Shown here in pieces: positions 1 to 11,606 of a DNA stretch of 37,440 bases (position 1 is the first letter of the stretch; each line of letters begins with the position of its first letter). Position numbers and translations under genes: made by a program. The notes beneath the pieces are model-generated. The model made no database searches, was not told the DNA's origin, and worked only from the letters and a program-made list of their open reading frames with translations. Source of the DNA: Dimargaris cristalligena (taxonomy: Eukaryota; Kickxellomycota; Dimargaritomycetes; Dimargaritales; Dimargaritaceae). The stretch covers positions 1 to 37,440 of the forward strand of contig JANBQC010000186.1 in NCBI GenBank assembly GCA_027576995.1, read 5' to 3'.

Positions 1-335
1 AATAGAGAAAGGGAGAGAAGGTCCCAGAATATTGGATGACTAAGTAGAGGGAAAGGGAAGGGAGTTCCCAGACAATAATATTAGTTATCACAAAGGATAG
101 GTAATACTCGGGTAACCAATAAATTTAATGTAAAATAATAGAAGGGAAAAAAAGAAAGGGAGAAAGCTATTATTGGCTATTCTTTGAACAGGGGTACAGT
201 CGGGCCAGGGGCAGTGTGAATGCAGGGGTATCGTCCGGTCAGGGATAGGGGTGCATCATAGTCAAGGGTATAAAATATAATAATAGAAAAAATAATATAA
301 TAATGAAAATGGAGGGAAAATGACTATACTCATCA

Positions 336-370
336 GGGGCAGGGGCAGGGGCTCATTCACTTATCAGGGG
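336..370 (+). repeat. G-run cluster, potential G-quadruplex
   Basis: Three GGGG runs separated by CA dinucleotides (336-351) are followed by a fourth GGGG at 367-370 after a 15-base spacer. Four runs of four guanines on one strand could fold into a quadruplex, though the last loop is long. More CAGGGG and AGGGGTA words lie upstream (about 190-270). Confidence 0.4.
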
Positions 371-972
371 CGTACTTCCAATAAGTGTGAAAAAATGGAT
401 TAAAAATAAAAGTAAGTAAAAAATGTGGTAAGTTTACCACACCTCCATGGTGCCCTCTTTGTATTTTAAATGTTTATATATGAAACTACTTGCAAGAAAC
501 CATTCTTGCTAATGTATGGCCACCTCCTGTGCCTACCTGTCAAACTTGCATACCCCATGGCATCCCCCACTTGAATCTCCCTAGTGTTAAATAAAATCCT
601 TAAAGAAGTATACTAAGTGGCCCAATAGAACATCTTGTACAAACAAGCCCATAGAGCTTCCTGTAATTAAACCAAACACCCCAAGGCCGATGAGTTGTGA
701 TTCATTGGCCAGAGAGTTAAAAAGTAAATTCACAAGACCAGTGCCTTACAAAATACCTTTGTTGGAACCTATTATATTATTGGGGCCAGCTCAAATCATA
801 TTTACAGGCTTAAGGATGTGGATCATATCCCCTCTGGCAGGTGTATTTGTAGTGCCATCTGGAGGTCGGCACTTATCCCTGGACTATGGGTAGCCAGTCC
901 TCATTGTCAGAGGGTGGAATATGCCGTGATATGCAATGGCAGTATCATTCCCACCATTTACCTATGAAAATC

Positions 973-988
973 TATATATATATATATA
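973..988. repeat. (TA)8 microsatellite
   Basis: Perfect TA dinucleotide run in AT-rich intergenic DNA. Confidence 0.9.
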
Positions 989-1439
989 CCACCTACACTG
1001 TGGTATACACAAAAGCTAATAAAAATATTATTCATTCCTTTATACTTGTGGTTTGCATTAAAAAGCCTGCCGTTTTTTCCTTGCTTCTAAAAGACTGGCC
1101 TATTTTTTGGCAGATTCTCAGTTATTCCATCTTGTTCCATTTCTTGACCTTTCTCTACATCTTTTTTCTTGCACCTAGTGGCCCCTAAGGCCCTTGGGAT
1201 TGCTACATAAGTAACCAGTGAATTCCCACATTTGAAAAATCAATCATCACTCATTTTATTTCAAACTCAAATTCCACAATTCCTTGAACTCAGTCCCAAT
1301 TTTTTTATTAATTATTTCTTATTGTTTAACACCACTGTTTCTTATATTTATTTTCAATAAAACTCTTGTGTCACTCGTTATATCCTCCCCCCATCCTCCA
1401 TCTAATCCACTGACCACCCACCCCCTCTGAAAACCCACC

Positions 1440-1562
1440 ATGTCAATGTCCAATTCTGCCCTGGTCTCATCCCACTCTGTGAACCTCCCGTCTTCTGCCA
1501 CCAGGGAGCTGGCCACCACAACTTCAGGCCATGTTGATAAGGAGGCCACTGCCTCCTTGTGA
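1440..1562 (+). pseudogene. Short Ser/Thr-rich ORF, possible truncated gag start
   Basis: A 40-codon ORF starts at an ATG in a strong context (CCACCATGT) and encodes a Ser/Thr/Ala-rich peptide (starts MSMSNSALVSSHSV, ends DKEATASL). After its stop, another frame stays open to 1797, just before the TGTGGG of a possible LTR at 1801. That layout would fit a frameshifted, internally deleted retrotransposon gag. No nucleocapsid, protease or polymerase motif is visible, so this is a guess. It could equally be chance sequence. Confidence 0.2.
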
Positions 1563-1800
1563 ATCCCAAAGGCTGCTAACAATAGGCCGGATGTCCCAGG
1601 TAGTACATATTCATCAAAACTGCCTAGTTCATATTCACCATGTGACTACTCTAGCTCATGATCCTCTCCAATATCCTGACAAAGATGAGGACTCTGAACC
1701 CACAATCTATCTATACTTGACTCATGATCCCCAATCTCCTGCACTCCAACTTAACTTACATGCAAATCATACTTCAGCTATATTACTATTTCAATGACTC

Positions 1801-2030
1801 TGTGGGATAATAGATTGTACTTGAAGTAACCATGTTAACCTCCAGCCACTATTGCTGACATTTGCCATCTAACAGTAACTCTTTCTATTTATGCCATAGT
1901 ATAAATACCAGCAGAACTACCAATCCATTAATAAAGTAGCCAATTACAACCCTAGTTTCTTGGTAAGGTTCATTTAGTATCAGTATGTTAGTATTATTTA
2001 GTATCCTATTGTTATTAACCCTTTGTTCCT
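1801..2030 (+). mobile_element. Possible solo or decayed LTR
   Basis: The stretch begins TGTGGGATAATAG, like many LTR 5' ends. It carries TATAAATA at 1900-1907 and AATAAA at 1930-1935, a tight TATA/polyadenylation spacing typical of the U3-R part of a compact LTR. No second LTR copy, primer-binding site, polypurine tract or target-site duplication could be defined, and the right boundary is arbitrary. An ordinary promoter with a nearby AATAAA is the alternative. Confidence 0.25.
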
Positions 2031-3910
2031 AACCTCCCGGTGGTAGGAAGCCCTAACGCCCTCTGTACTCCCGAGCCCCTACCTGTGACCTGCGTACCCC
2101 CACTGCCTGATAAGCCATACACATATTAGGGAGCTTGACGGACAATGTAACCAGGCTGTATTTCGTTTGATGGGGATTTAAGATTGGGGTCGAGTGATTT
2201 TCATGACCCATCCAACCGAGTGTGATGTGGGAAGACCTAGAAAGATGCGGAGTAACGGGGTGGCTGCTTCCACTTGCTCCCCAAAGGCCAAACCCCATTC
2301 AAGGAGACTTTAATGAACAGCGGTAAATCCCAGGACCCAGTCAGGCCATATTGGTTCAATGGGGGTGGGCCGAATAGCCCCATAGACATTGCCCGAAAGC
2401 GGGATAATTTCTTGTGCACGACCAAGGCGCTTTAGTAGGCAGTGTATTTCCGTCACCTCGATTGTCCCATCTGATCAGCCCCAAGGTGCTCAAGTTGATG
2501 AAGAGGGGATTAGGAGAGTACGGTTGGATCAATTACAATTATTCGTCTATATACTGCTACATTTTTTCACCCTAATCACCCGTATTTGCCATTAACGGGG
2601 GGGATCATTTCTATATATCGTTCATTTAATCGGGTTACCACTATAGTCCTTGTCAATACTACGGGGTGACGCTGTCATCCCTCGCCCTTTTTCGTTTTCG
2701 GTTGATCAGCTAAAGCAAGCGGGGAAAACCTTTTTAACCAACTCCGCCATGGAAGGTCTCGGGGACTGATGTTTTTCCGGGCTGCAGACACCCGCACTTC
2801 CTGGTAGTGCCATTTCGTCAGACGAGTACAGATAATTCTGCTCTTTCACATATTTGTTGACCCCTTTATATACCTCAGTGGTGCTAGTGGACCCGCCTTT
2901 GCTGACCTATGTGTTGAATTAATATATTAACCGGCGTTTCTCCATGGGTTTTTGGCGAAGGTTTACATTTCTCCACCTACTATTTATTCTGAATTCGCCT
3001 TTATTGTAACTGGTATTACGTATCCCTAAACTGCTTTATCCGTTTTCCAAAAAGAATCTTCTGAAATATACTACGCCCGTTGTTTGCCCCCATTCCAACC
3101 CTTTACTCGCCTCTACAATATCCGTGTCTAAATCGATTCGCTGGCCTATTCCGCGGGTGATTGTCAATAACGAAACATTTCTATACTGGTTTTATTATTC
3201 AGGCCTACGCTCTCTGACCGGCCTCTTCGCATTCCCGCTGATCGTCGAATTCGGTTGTACCGGTAAGTACCTCAGTCCGACCTACTATTGCCACGGCTCC
3301 CACTTTCGTACCAAATCGACTTGCATTACAAGTGGCTGGTATAGTCTGGTGCCCAACTACACCGGTGTTCTAGTTCTATGGACTTGGTAGTGAGTATTGT
3401 TGGCACCGCTTCGTTATTACAGCGATTATTGAATGGACCCGTAAGAACCTATTGTACTGGCCTATTTAACATTGGGCTATTTATGCGTTTTTTCATTCAT
3501 TTACGAATACCGTCGGTCCATTGCCCCCTAGCCGTATGGCTGTTTTAAACTGCCAGTCAGAATACTGCCCGCATCCCCACAGCCATCTATACTTTAGGTA
3601 ATTAAATTTTCAGCTAGTGATAATGATTCGTGCCTTCACTATGCCAGTTACAGGGCAGCCAATCAACTCCGACACAAATAATGTTAAAGCCCTGCCCCAG
3701 TTATACACAGACATGTCTTGGCACTAATTGGCACCATCCGAGCCTGGGCATTGAACCTGTTTATATCGTCGGATTTCCAAACTAACAACCGCATTTCTAT
3801 TCCCTGCTCTCTATTATAGTTATTTATTACAGTAGTTCGGTTTCCACCATTCTATCCTTTGTCTTGGCATCAGGCCTCCCGACTCAAGATACCCTAGCGC
3901 CTGTTTGCCA
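2031..3910. other. Intergenic DNA 5' of the hydrolase gene
   Basis: No gene recognised. Open stretches such as 3124-3390 start at non-ATG codons and encode nothing familiar. A GTAAGT-like donor word occurs near 3263, so an untranslated 5' exon of the following hydrolase gene cannot be excluded. No TATA box stands out close to the ATG at 3911. Confidence 0.5.
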
Positions 3911-5369
3911 ATGACTGCGCACTTCTACTCCATCTGGCCTGCCCTTCAGCCTTACTTACCGGCCCAGGGCTGGATAGTAGCATTCTGGGCTACCATCATC
4001 ACCGTAGTGACTCTGCGCTTCACCGTCGACTATCTGAGTGTTCGGCGACGATGGCGGGCCCAGTTTCCAGGTAGGTTGCAGTATAATGTACTTTCAACGC
4101 CGCTGTACACTGTGATTCCGACGACTAGACCATGTTGTGGGTCGCTTTCTAGCGCGGGGTGGTCCCCATGAGCTGACTTAGGTGTCGGTGTCGCTTTGGC
4201 AATTTATTAAAGCACTTATGTATTATATCCATATCCACTTTTTAATGAAACCGTCCGGGTCGTTTGTGGTACAGAACCCTCGCTTATTACTGAAAATGCG
4301 CAGTTCGAAACGGTCAGGGGTAAACGCCTCCGTATTCTACACCTCGCCCACCCTGACGGTACCGACGTCCCTCTTTTTTTCTTTCTGCACGGTGTAGGGT
4401 CCAGGATCGCCGTTTGGGAAAAGCAAGTGGAACGCCTGCGAAAGGTTGGCAATATTTTGGCATTGGACTTGGTCGGCCACGGCGAAAGTGAAGAAGTATC
4501 ATCGTAAGTTTTAGTTTGCTTTTGCGTTGAATATATTGGGTATATGTCTTTGGCATTGATCTATTTTCTTGACCTTAAATGCCCATAACTATGGTCTGAT
4601 GTGGTATATCATAGTTGATAACGAGAGAGAGAGGGATGGAGAGTGCGTGAGGTCGATAAACTGTGGCCTATAAATCTAATAACTATTTAATTGTATATTT
4701 ATAACGCAAATGATCGCGTTTACCACCCGTAGCTGGGAAGCCTATACTACCGAGTCACTGGTTCAGGATATTATTGAGGGCATTGCCCCGTACACCAATT
4801 ACCGGATCGTCGTTATAGCCCACTCCTACGGCAATTGCCTAGCCATCAAACTATTCCCACATATCCAGGCGAGTGTAGCGGGCATGGTTTTAATCGCCCC
4901 GGGCGATGTCACCCACCCACCGCACGTCACCCGCCTTCTCCAGTTCCCCGAGTGGATCATTGAGATATTCCGCATGCTGGATCGTTATGGGGGGACTGAA
5001 TCAACATCAGTTCGACGAATGGTCTACAAAACGGCCGACCCGGAGCTGAAAGAGCTCCAACTTTTCTGGAATGAAAGTTCCCGAACCAGCGTATTTCGAC
5101 GCACTATGCTGGGGATGGCCTGGGTGCGGTCGGATGATTTCCGGGCCATTACATGCCCGCTTCTGCTTATCCCCGGCGAATTCGATCCCATACACCCGGT
5201 TCCGTGCTCCTACGCCATCAGAGAATGTGTGGGGACGAAGCAGGTCCGGATCGTGGTCGGTCACCAGGTAGCCCACCAAGTGATGCTCGAGAAACCCGAT
5301 TTTACCAACACCGAAATCATGCGCTTTGTGGAAGAGGAGTGCAACTTGATCCACTTTACGGAGCACTGA
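3911..5369 (+). CDS. ABHD8-like alpha/beta-hydrolase (3 exons)
   Basis: Exons are 3911-4070, 4275-4503 and 4733-5369, giving 341 codons plus stop, with GT-AG introns of 204 and 229 bases. Residues 1-53 hold a hydrophobic segment (about 20-38) followed by Arg-rich RRRWR, which suggests a signal anchor. The alpha/beta-hydrolase fold follows. The oxyanion-hole motif FLHGVGS lies at 90-96, LDLVGHGES at 117-125, and the nucleophile elbow AHSYG at 159-163 with Ser161. PGEFDP supplies the acid, Asp281, and AHQVMLEKP the catalytic His311. The HGVG...W..Q, AYT, HSYG and final VMLEKP pattern resembles animal ABHD8 more than typical epoxide hydrolases. The substrate is unknown, probably a lipid or ester at a membrane. 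The start is the first ATG of the open frame; its -3 base is not a purine. Exon 2 was anchored on reading frame: the acceptor at 4274 is the one that keeps phase and avoids upstream stops. Confidence 0.8.
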
Positions 5370-6966
5370 TGCCACTACACGGTATCAACCTGGCCCACTA
5401 TCATTATATATATATATATAATCGTATATACATTAACTAGCATTGGATATGCTCGCTATTCTATGGTAAATGACATTAGTGATTTGTGCATCATCCCTAC
5501 TTCGACTCTATAATGAAAGGCAAATTCGCCCCTCTATGATTGTACCAGAACCACCGATCTTTTGCGTTACGAATACCAATATTTTACTACCACTCTGTCT
5601 TTACTACTCCATTGATGTATTCGTCAGTCCGTCTCGATTAAAAGTTTTTTGCATATTCTATACACCAGAAGTTGGCGTCGGTTAAAACCACACCATTATA
5701 TTGGCATAGTATGGTGAAAATACTATGTCAGGAAATATACTTTTTTTCCCTGGTGTACTCGCCACTTTCTCACACCCACAGATGTTTTGGAAGAAGCCAC
5801 AAAAAACCAATGCAGGCACCCCAGCGTCTGTATTTCATCAAACATTGTTTACCCAGCTGGGAAAATCAATTATAGACCCCTTATAAAAGTCGCTGGTATT
5901 TTTATCCGCATGACCTACTTTGGATTGATGAGACTTTTTCCATAGAATTCGATGGCAAAGGGGGGTGCGCCCTTTTTTTGATTGCTTGTTGCCGCAAATA
6001 TAAGGGGCATGGTGCCAATTTTGGATTCCTACAATTGTTTATCGTTTCTTGCAGGTCAGCTGTATGTTCTGTGGGTGTATATATAAATAGGTTTGTTGAA
6101 AGGGATGACTTGAAGCCTCGACAATAAACTTGTCATGGCTGATCTAATACGAAATGCGCTATTTACAGAAATAGCCTGAAAGGTAAGCGAGTAGAAAAAA
6201 CTCACAAACTTCACTACTGGGACAGTACCCCAACTGTAAGATAATGATGGAATAGACCCGCCGAAACAGTATCCCGCTTCTAGAGGGATACCGACAGGGG
6301 TGTGGCCAAAAATAAAAGCAAAACTCCGCACCCACTGTAATATATCCAGTGCAATTATCGGCACACCTAACGAACTATTTTAGTATAACAATAAGAGCGC
6401 ACTAATGGCCGCTGGTGTATCTACCACTCCAATTTCAAAATAAACACAACACCACCCTCCCCTCTCTTGGAACAAGGCGAGCTGATTCCGCCTTTCTCTA
6501 ATTATTACACCTATTCACACCCATAGTAGAGGGGCGGTAAAACCCCTGAGCGAAAACGGTTGGGGGGGATATACTTAGCAAGCCAAAGGGAGTTTCCGAA
6601 TGGGTTGTACGGACCGCACATTGGCTGGCTTAAACGACCAGGGTCAGCAGCACTCTGACAGTGTAACCCACCAGGTTCAACAGAGGAACACGGCCTGCTA
6701 TTTTAGTGGCGATTGGTGTGCGTACAGGTGCGAGCGGGGCGAGTTGGTAAAGCAGGGGGGTTTTGGCCCCATGGACTAATACCGTTTGTTGGGCCCTGAC
6801 AATTCGACATTTCGAATAGAGCACCACTCCGCCTTTTCCCTTCAAAGCGTCACCCTAACCTCCACCCACCCCCCTATATGTAGCCTCGTGCGTAAATGAT
6901 ATTATTAGATTCTGAGATCCCCCTGGCCAAATAATGCCGCTGGCTTGTTTGCGCTCGCCAGAAGGG
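5370..6966. other. Intergenic DNA, no supported gene
   Basis: AT-leaning DNA downstream of the hydrolase gene, with a TA tract at 5405-5420 just past its stop. A 102-codon minus-strand frame (6056-6364) and another at 6630-6845 show no signal peptide, domain or plausible ATG start. I see no gene here with confidence. Confidence 0.5.
5405..5420. repeat. (TA)8 microsatellite
   Basis: Perfect TA run about 35 bases after the hydrolase stop codon, in what is probably its 3' UTR. Confidence 0.9.
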
Positions 6967-7149
6967 TTAATGGCTGTTGTGTAATCCGTAAGAGTTGATT
7001 ATGTTGATATATTGCGGAAAGGTTGGTCGGCCGCCCTTAGAGCGCATCGGTATATGCACAATATCGATCTCAGCAGCGCCTATAGTATTGCTCAATAGGA
7101 TACATGCTGCGCTTACAAGAAGGTAAGTAATAATGCCGTGGTAGGCCAT
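6967..7149 (-). CDS. Possible small secreted peptide (60 aa)
   Basis: The ORF starts at a true ATG. The first about 24 residues form a plausible secretion signal: a short polar start, a hydrophobic core YLLVSAACILL, then small residues ending near IGAAE. The mature part would be about 36 residues, containing HIPMRSKGGRPT and ending GLHNSH. It could be an intact small secreted protein, or the signal and pro-region of a longer protein (fungal secreted aspartic proteases have similar N-termini) whose body is lost or spliced away. The next 300 bases on the minus strand show no protease core motif such as DTG. It lies 207 bases downstream of the first Kre9/KNH gene on the same strand. Without transcript data this remains a candidate. 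Confidence 0.3.
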   Translation of the reverse strand: MAYHGIITYLLVSAACILLSNTIGAAEIDIVHIPMRSKGGRPTFPQYINIINSYGLHNSH

Positions 7150-7356
7150 TCCACTCGCCGGGCTTAAGGAGGTTGGCTATTTTTTATTAAAACTAGTATT
7201 TAGAGCAAGTCGAAGGTAATTGAACAGGGTAGCCACAGTGTAAATCTCATTATAAAAACAATATAAAAAAGTCATAAGCGCATGGTTATTAGTCGTATAG
7301 GCCAGGTATATATATAAAAACTAAACCGGGCTAAGCATGGTGTGGCGCTAAACTAA

Positions 7357-8076
7357 TTAGCAAAAATACAAAAGGCTGAGCGAGAGGGCGGACAGAGCTA
7401 CCAGACTCACAGCGGCAGCACCGGAGGCGGCACCATCGTCGTCTTCATCGTCGGCAATCTGAGTGGAGCGCGGGTGTTTGGTGGTAGAACGAGTGGCTAA
7501 CGACATATTGGAGGACGAGGAGGAGGGAGCGGCAGATTTGGTGGAGACAGCGGACACCATGCTCGTGGCCGAGGCAGTCTTGGTGGCAGTAGAGTGGGAG
7601 GCCGAGTCGGTCGAAGAGGCCATCGACGCGAGGGAGGAGGCCTGGGTGGTAGTCGGCACAGTCGAGGACTGGGACTGAGACTGGGAGGGGGTCTGGGACG
7701 GGACCAAGGTCTCGTTCGGGTCGGCGAAGATGGAGAAGAATCGGCTGTAGGCCCGCTTGCCGTCGTAGTTAATGCTGACGGAGTACACGCCGGGGCCGGG
7801 CAGACTTTCGGGGTTGATTTCGACTTGGTTGGGGCCCACTTGGCGGAATTCTAGTTGGCCCAGGTTGCGCAGGTTGGCCGCGTCGCCACTATGCAGATAG
7901 AACACAATTTCGGGTTGCGTGGTGACGGGGGGGATGCCGTCATCGTACCAGGAGATGGCGGGAGTCTTGCCCATGGTCCATGCATCATCCCCCACGGGGT
8001 GGCTAATGCGGAGCTCGGCCAAAGTGGTGCCGGCCAGGGCTAGAAGACCAAAAGCGATGCAGCGAAGAGTCACCAT
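7357..8076 (-). CDS. GPI-anchored Ser/Thr-rich protein with Kre9/KNH N-terminal domain
   Basis: A single-exon gene of 239 residues with an ATG start. It has a signal peptide at 1-20 (cleavage after TTLA), then an Ig-like Kre9/Knh1-type domain at about 21-118 carrying the family pattern HPVGDDAW...PAISWYDD. Next comes a Ser/Thr/Ala-rich stalk (about 120-205) suited to O-mannosylation, then an acidic spacer (ADDEDDDGAAS) and a hydrophobic C-terminal tail. The last two are typical of a GPI-anchor signal. Such proteins sit at the plasma membrane or in the wall of fungi. The domain name comes from yeast beta-1,6-glucan proteins, but the exact role of these short homologues is not settled. A TATA box lies at 8299-8306, and a minus-strand AATAAA at 7183-7188 follows the stop. 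It is a paralogue of the gene at 11607-12332. Confidence 0.87.
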   Translation of the reverse strand: MVTLRCIAFGLLALAGTTLAELRISHPVGDDAWTMGKTPAISWYDDGIPPVTTQPEIVFYLHSGDAANLRNLGQLEFRQVGPNQVEINPESLPGPGVYSVSINYDGKRAYSRFFSIFADPNETLVPSQTPSQSQSQSSTVPTTTQASSLASMASSTDSASHSTATKTASATSMVSAVSTKSAAPSSSSSNMSLATRSTTKHPRSTQIADDEDDDGAASGAAAVSLVALSALSLSLLYFC

Positions 8077-8298
8077 ATCAACTTATTGGAGAGTGCTGTA
8101 CGAGGTGGGTTAGGGTAGATAGGAATATTAGATGATCGATGCAGACGGACAAGAAAGTCACAATGGCGTAATGAATTAAGGGACGTGGGTAATGATCGTA
8201 GCTTCGGAAAAACCGGATGGAAAAAATTGAAATGTACGGTGATGGGTATCAAATTAGTAGCAACTGTGGAATAACCGACTGCAAGGCGCGGGGTGGAG

Positions 8299-8306
8299 TA
8301 TTTATA
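8299..8306 (-). promoter_or_regulatory. TATA box of the first Kre9/KNH gene
   Basis: TATAAATA on the minus strand, about 223 bases upstream of the ATG at 8076. The same octamer occurs about 200 bases upstream of the paralogue's ATG, so both genes appear to use the same core promoter layout with a leader of perhaps 150-190 bases. Confidence 0.6.
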
Positions 8307-11300
8307 CTTTATTGACCACATTCAACCCATCCCCAACCCCTTCCCTCCCCAAGCACTCTACCCAACGGAAAATGAAGTATAGCCCCGCCCTTTGAATAGC
8401 TTCCGCTGGGAACTTTGCTCTCAACGAAAAGAGACACGAAAAATGTGCTACAGCTTTGTAATAACATAACAGTCCATTAGCCTATTACACTCAAGTCTAC
8501 CCCTCGCTTCCACTATTCGGTTTCCCCTCACTGGTGGACCCCCCCTTCTCATTCTACACTTATCCCTTTTGCCCATATTCACATGGACACGCACCTTGTT
8601 GCTCTTTAGCATGACAGAGTCGCTAGTCTTTCCCCCCACTATTCTCACTCGTTCCCGACGGAAGAACCCGCGACGAGAAGGAGGACAGAGAAGCTAAGGG
8701 ACGGAACTGTAGGAAAAAGGGAGGGGGGAAACCAAAGCAGGGACCGGCTAAAATAAGGCATTCACTGGTCCATTTACCCAGGCACGGTACACGAACGCGT
8801 GTTGTACCCCAGGGGCTAAAGGGAAAACGACCTCAATAGGGCCTTTGCCACCAACTCATTCTTCCACGGTACCTCCGTCCATTGACTTGACCCAACTTTA
8901 AGGTGGTAAGGCCCAGATATCAGCCTGGCCATCGCATTATCGGCCCACAGTCCATTACTGAGATTATCAACCCCTCTGCAAATTAATCGGGTATTGCGGT
9001 GATTTTTGTTTATATCTTGGACCCTATTCATACTGGACCTGGTCCCTGTCCATTCAGCCGCAACCCCTAATGAAATCAATGTCGGCTGTAAAGTAGGTTA
9101 ATTAACCGCTAGGACCAGCTGCACGACCTAGAAAAGGAGCCAGAAAATTGGTTAGCTTGCCCCTATACTCCTGTAACATATAATAATACTAAAGTGGGAA
9201 CTACAATTGTGTTACTACAGGTACAACAGACCTGAATCTCCGGCTCATGTCCACGATATGCCTTCACCGGTTCTAAAAGTCTACTCCGACGAAGGAGCTC
9301 CGCAACTGGCCCCCGATAACCTCATTCGGTGGCAGGAGTCGGGGGCGTAGGTGAGTAAGGATACCGACATAGATGACACTGTACCCCCTTGACGACGCAA
9401 GCACATGACGATAAAACGATACTGGATATGATAGTCCACGGCTTAATCGACAGTAGTACGGTCCTGAAACTGTATTACTCCGTTTATAGCAATGGTTTAG
9501 CCATTGACGACGTAATTGCAGAGGCTGCATCCGCTAAACCGGCTGTGGAATGTAAACACGGGGTCTGGGTGTTTAATGGTTATGGGGGCTCCACTATTGT
9601 GTTTTAGTCTAAACAATAACCAGAAATAACCGCCACGACTGGCTGACAGGGGTCAAATAATGTTTTTTTTTTCTGGCAAGGTGACCTCTACATGGCCACT
9701 GTCCCCTAGCCTATTTTATTAAACCAATTATGAGAGGGGTTGGTAAAGATGAATGAGTGAAATCCAGTTAAAGTCTACAATACTATAAAAGGGACTTAAG
9801 AATATTCGTTGTATTGGAGGTGAAAAATAGTAACAACCCAATAGTCTAGCAGCCCGTGTGAATTTCGACAGTTGTGGTTTGGTGGGCCGCCTTTGCTATT
9901 AACCAAAGTCCTGAATAGCAGCCACCTCTACCCCCCTTGCTTAAATAGATTCCAAAGGCTTTACAATTGGTGGCGGGTCATCTGCAGTAATCAAACCACC
10001 AGAAACGGGGCCGGAATGGCGTCTAAAAATAAATACTTGATAATGCAAGGGGAGACAAAAGCGGATGAAGTAAGGTAAAGTGTAGCCGTACAAGGGAACT
10101 ATACTTATCACTTATACGCTGGCTTTTAATCTGTTAATATAGAATACGGACCCAGTGCTGAAAACTGACTGGTTCAACACGATAGAGAGGAATCGATGGG
10201 ATTGGTTTGCCCAAACAACGCGGGGCATCCTAACTTGGCGACTAGCGACCGCGTGCGGTAAAATGAGTTGGTTTTGTGATCCGCCCAAACAGCCTAGGCG
10301 TTCCAGCGGGGAGGAAATGGTGGTATTCAATCTGCCAGGAATACTGCTGTAGAGCGCCATTGGGCTTGAACAAGACCTCTATAGCCCCTGGTTTTTACCA
10401 GAAAGGTATCGTGTTTGTCCGGCTGTACTTATTTTTGGCACCAATATTAAACTGGGCAATTGCCTTCTGGTTTCAATAGGTGGCTACTCAGGACGCACCA
10501 TCGATTGCTATTTCTTTGTAAATGGACATTGGACTGCAGATAAGTATACACGCAAAGTTTTCCTAAGATTGGCCTGTCGAACTGCACCGGCTGACCAGAG
10601 GAGACGGAAGATGCGTTCATTGGGCCAATAATGATTCAAGAAGGCACTTCGATTATAATTTTGGCTGGGATGTTTCGACTCACTACAAAGAATGGGTAAA
10701 TGTAGCTCTATTTGAACTATTAAGCTGGCTTCGATATAGTCTATATTTAACGGAGCCAAACGGTTCATGAACCAAATTCAGCCTCAATCCTCGTAGACAT
10801 GTGACATAATCCTTAAAAGTGGGCATATAAGTATATCGTACGGTATTTTGGACACTAAGCCTTGCCCCACTCTTCACTTACGGGGGTATTAATTGGCCAG
10901 TTAGGGGGTGATGCCCATCCCATTTATGTTAGCGGGGACTTATTCCCAAATACATGGGGTGCTGTCCACCTCACACACTTTCCCTCCTCTGCTTTACAGT
11001 CTCTGCTGCACGGAGTCGAACCCATCGGAAGGGGTGGAAATTAGAATACGACCGACTACATTCCGATTTACCAGACCCCCCTTTCTTAAACCAACCGACA
11101 TATGTTCGCGGCTATGCTCATGCGAATAAAAAGGTGCAATGCACTGCCCCGCTAAATACGGGGTTGTGATTGAGGTATCGCTACAAATACAAACAATAAA
11201 AACTGGCATTAGTTCATTAAACGGAGTTTGTGTATTGCAGGGGCTATTGGTGCTTGCACTTGGGCTGGAAGGGGAGAGGGGGGGAGATTCGTGCTAGCAG

Positions 11301-11606
11301 TACACCTCCTGTCTAAAACCTGGGCAGCAGGAATGTGCTCCTTTGGAACCATAGCCCACATAAGCTACCCACTACAACATTAACTACATATTTCTTAAAG
11401 AAATTTCAAATGCAAATAAGCAATTTATTAGAGTGGTACAGATAAATGTAAATACTGGGTGGAAATGTCCACAACATACAATGAGGACAATGAGAGATTA
11501 GGTAGGAAAAACACAACCAGTCAACACAGATGGATACAGGTAACAAGGTTATATCCCCACGGGGATGCAAGAGAGTTGGAAATATGAACTAAAAGTCCAA
11601 GCCCGT
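8307..11606. other. 3.3-kb intergenic region between the Kre9/KNH paralogues
   Basis: No gene recognised. The first 400 bases upstream of the TATA box are pyrimidine-rich on the plus strand and probably promoter DNA. Several short frames without ATG starts (for example 9389-9607, 10155-10352 and 10862-11044) look superficially protein-like but lack known domains and consistent splice sites. They may be decayed coding sequence or chance. A minus-strand AATAAA at 11424-11429 probably serves the downstream end of the second paralogue. Confidence 0.5.

Larger units (their letters stand above)
1..1439. other. AT-rich gene-poor stretch, no supported gene
   Basis: Purine- and A/T-rich DNA with frequent stops in all frames. 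It contains scattered AGGGGTA/CAGGGG words (about 185-370) and a TA microsatellite at 973-988. The longest open stretch (690-893) has no recognisable domain and unremarkable codon use. The composition differs from the balanced genic DNA further on and suggests old transposon or intergenic decay, but no element could be delimited at the left edge. Confidence 0.5.

Noticed and set aside
7463..8113. Plus-strand frames opposite the first Kre9/KNH gene
   Set aside because: Shadows of the Ser/Thr-rich coding sequence on the other strand.
11008..11030. tRNA-like B-box (GGTTCGACTCC on the minus strand)
   Set aside because: The T-stem does not pair beyond two base pairs and no matching acceptor, D or anticodon arms were found.
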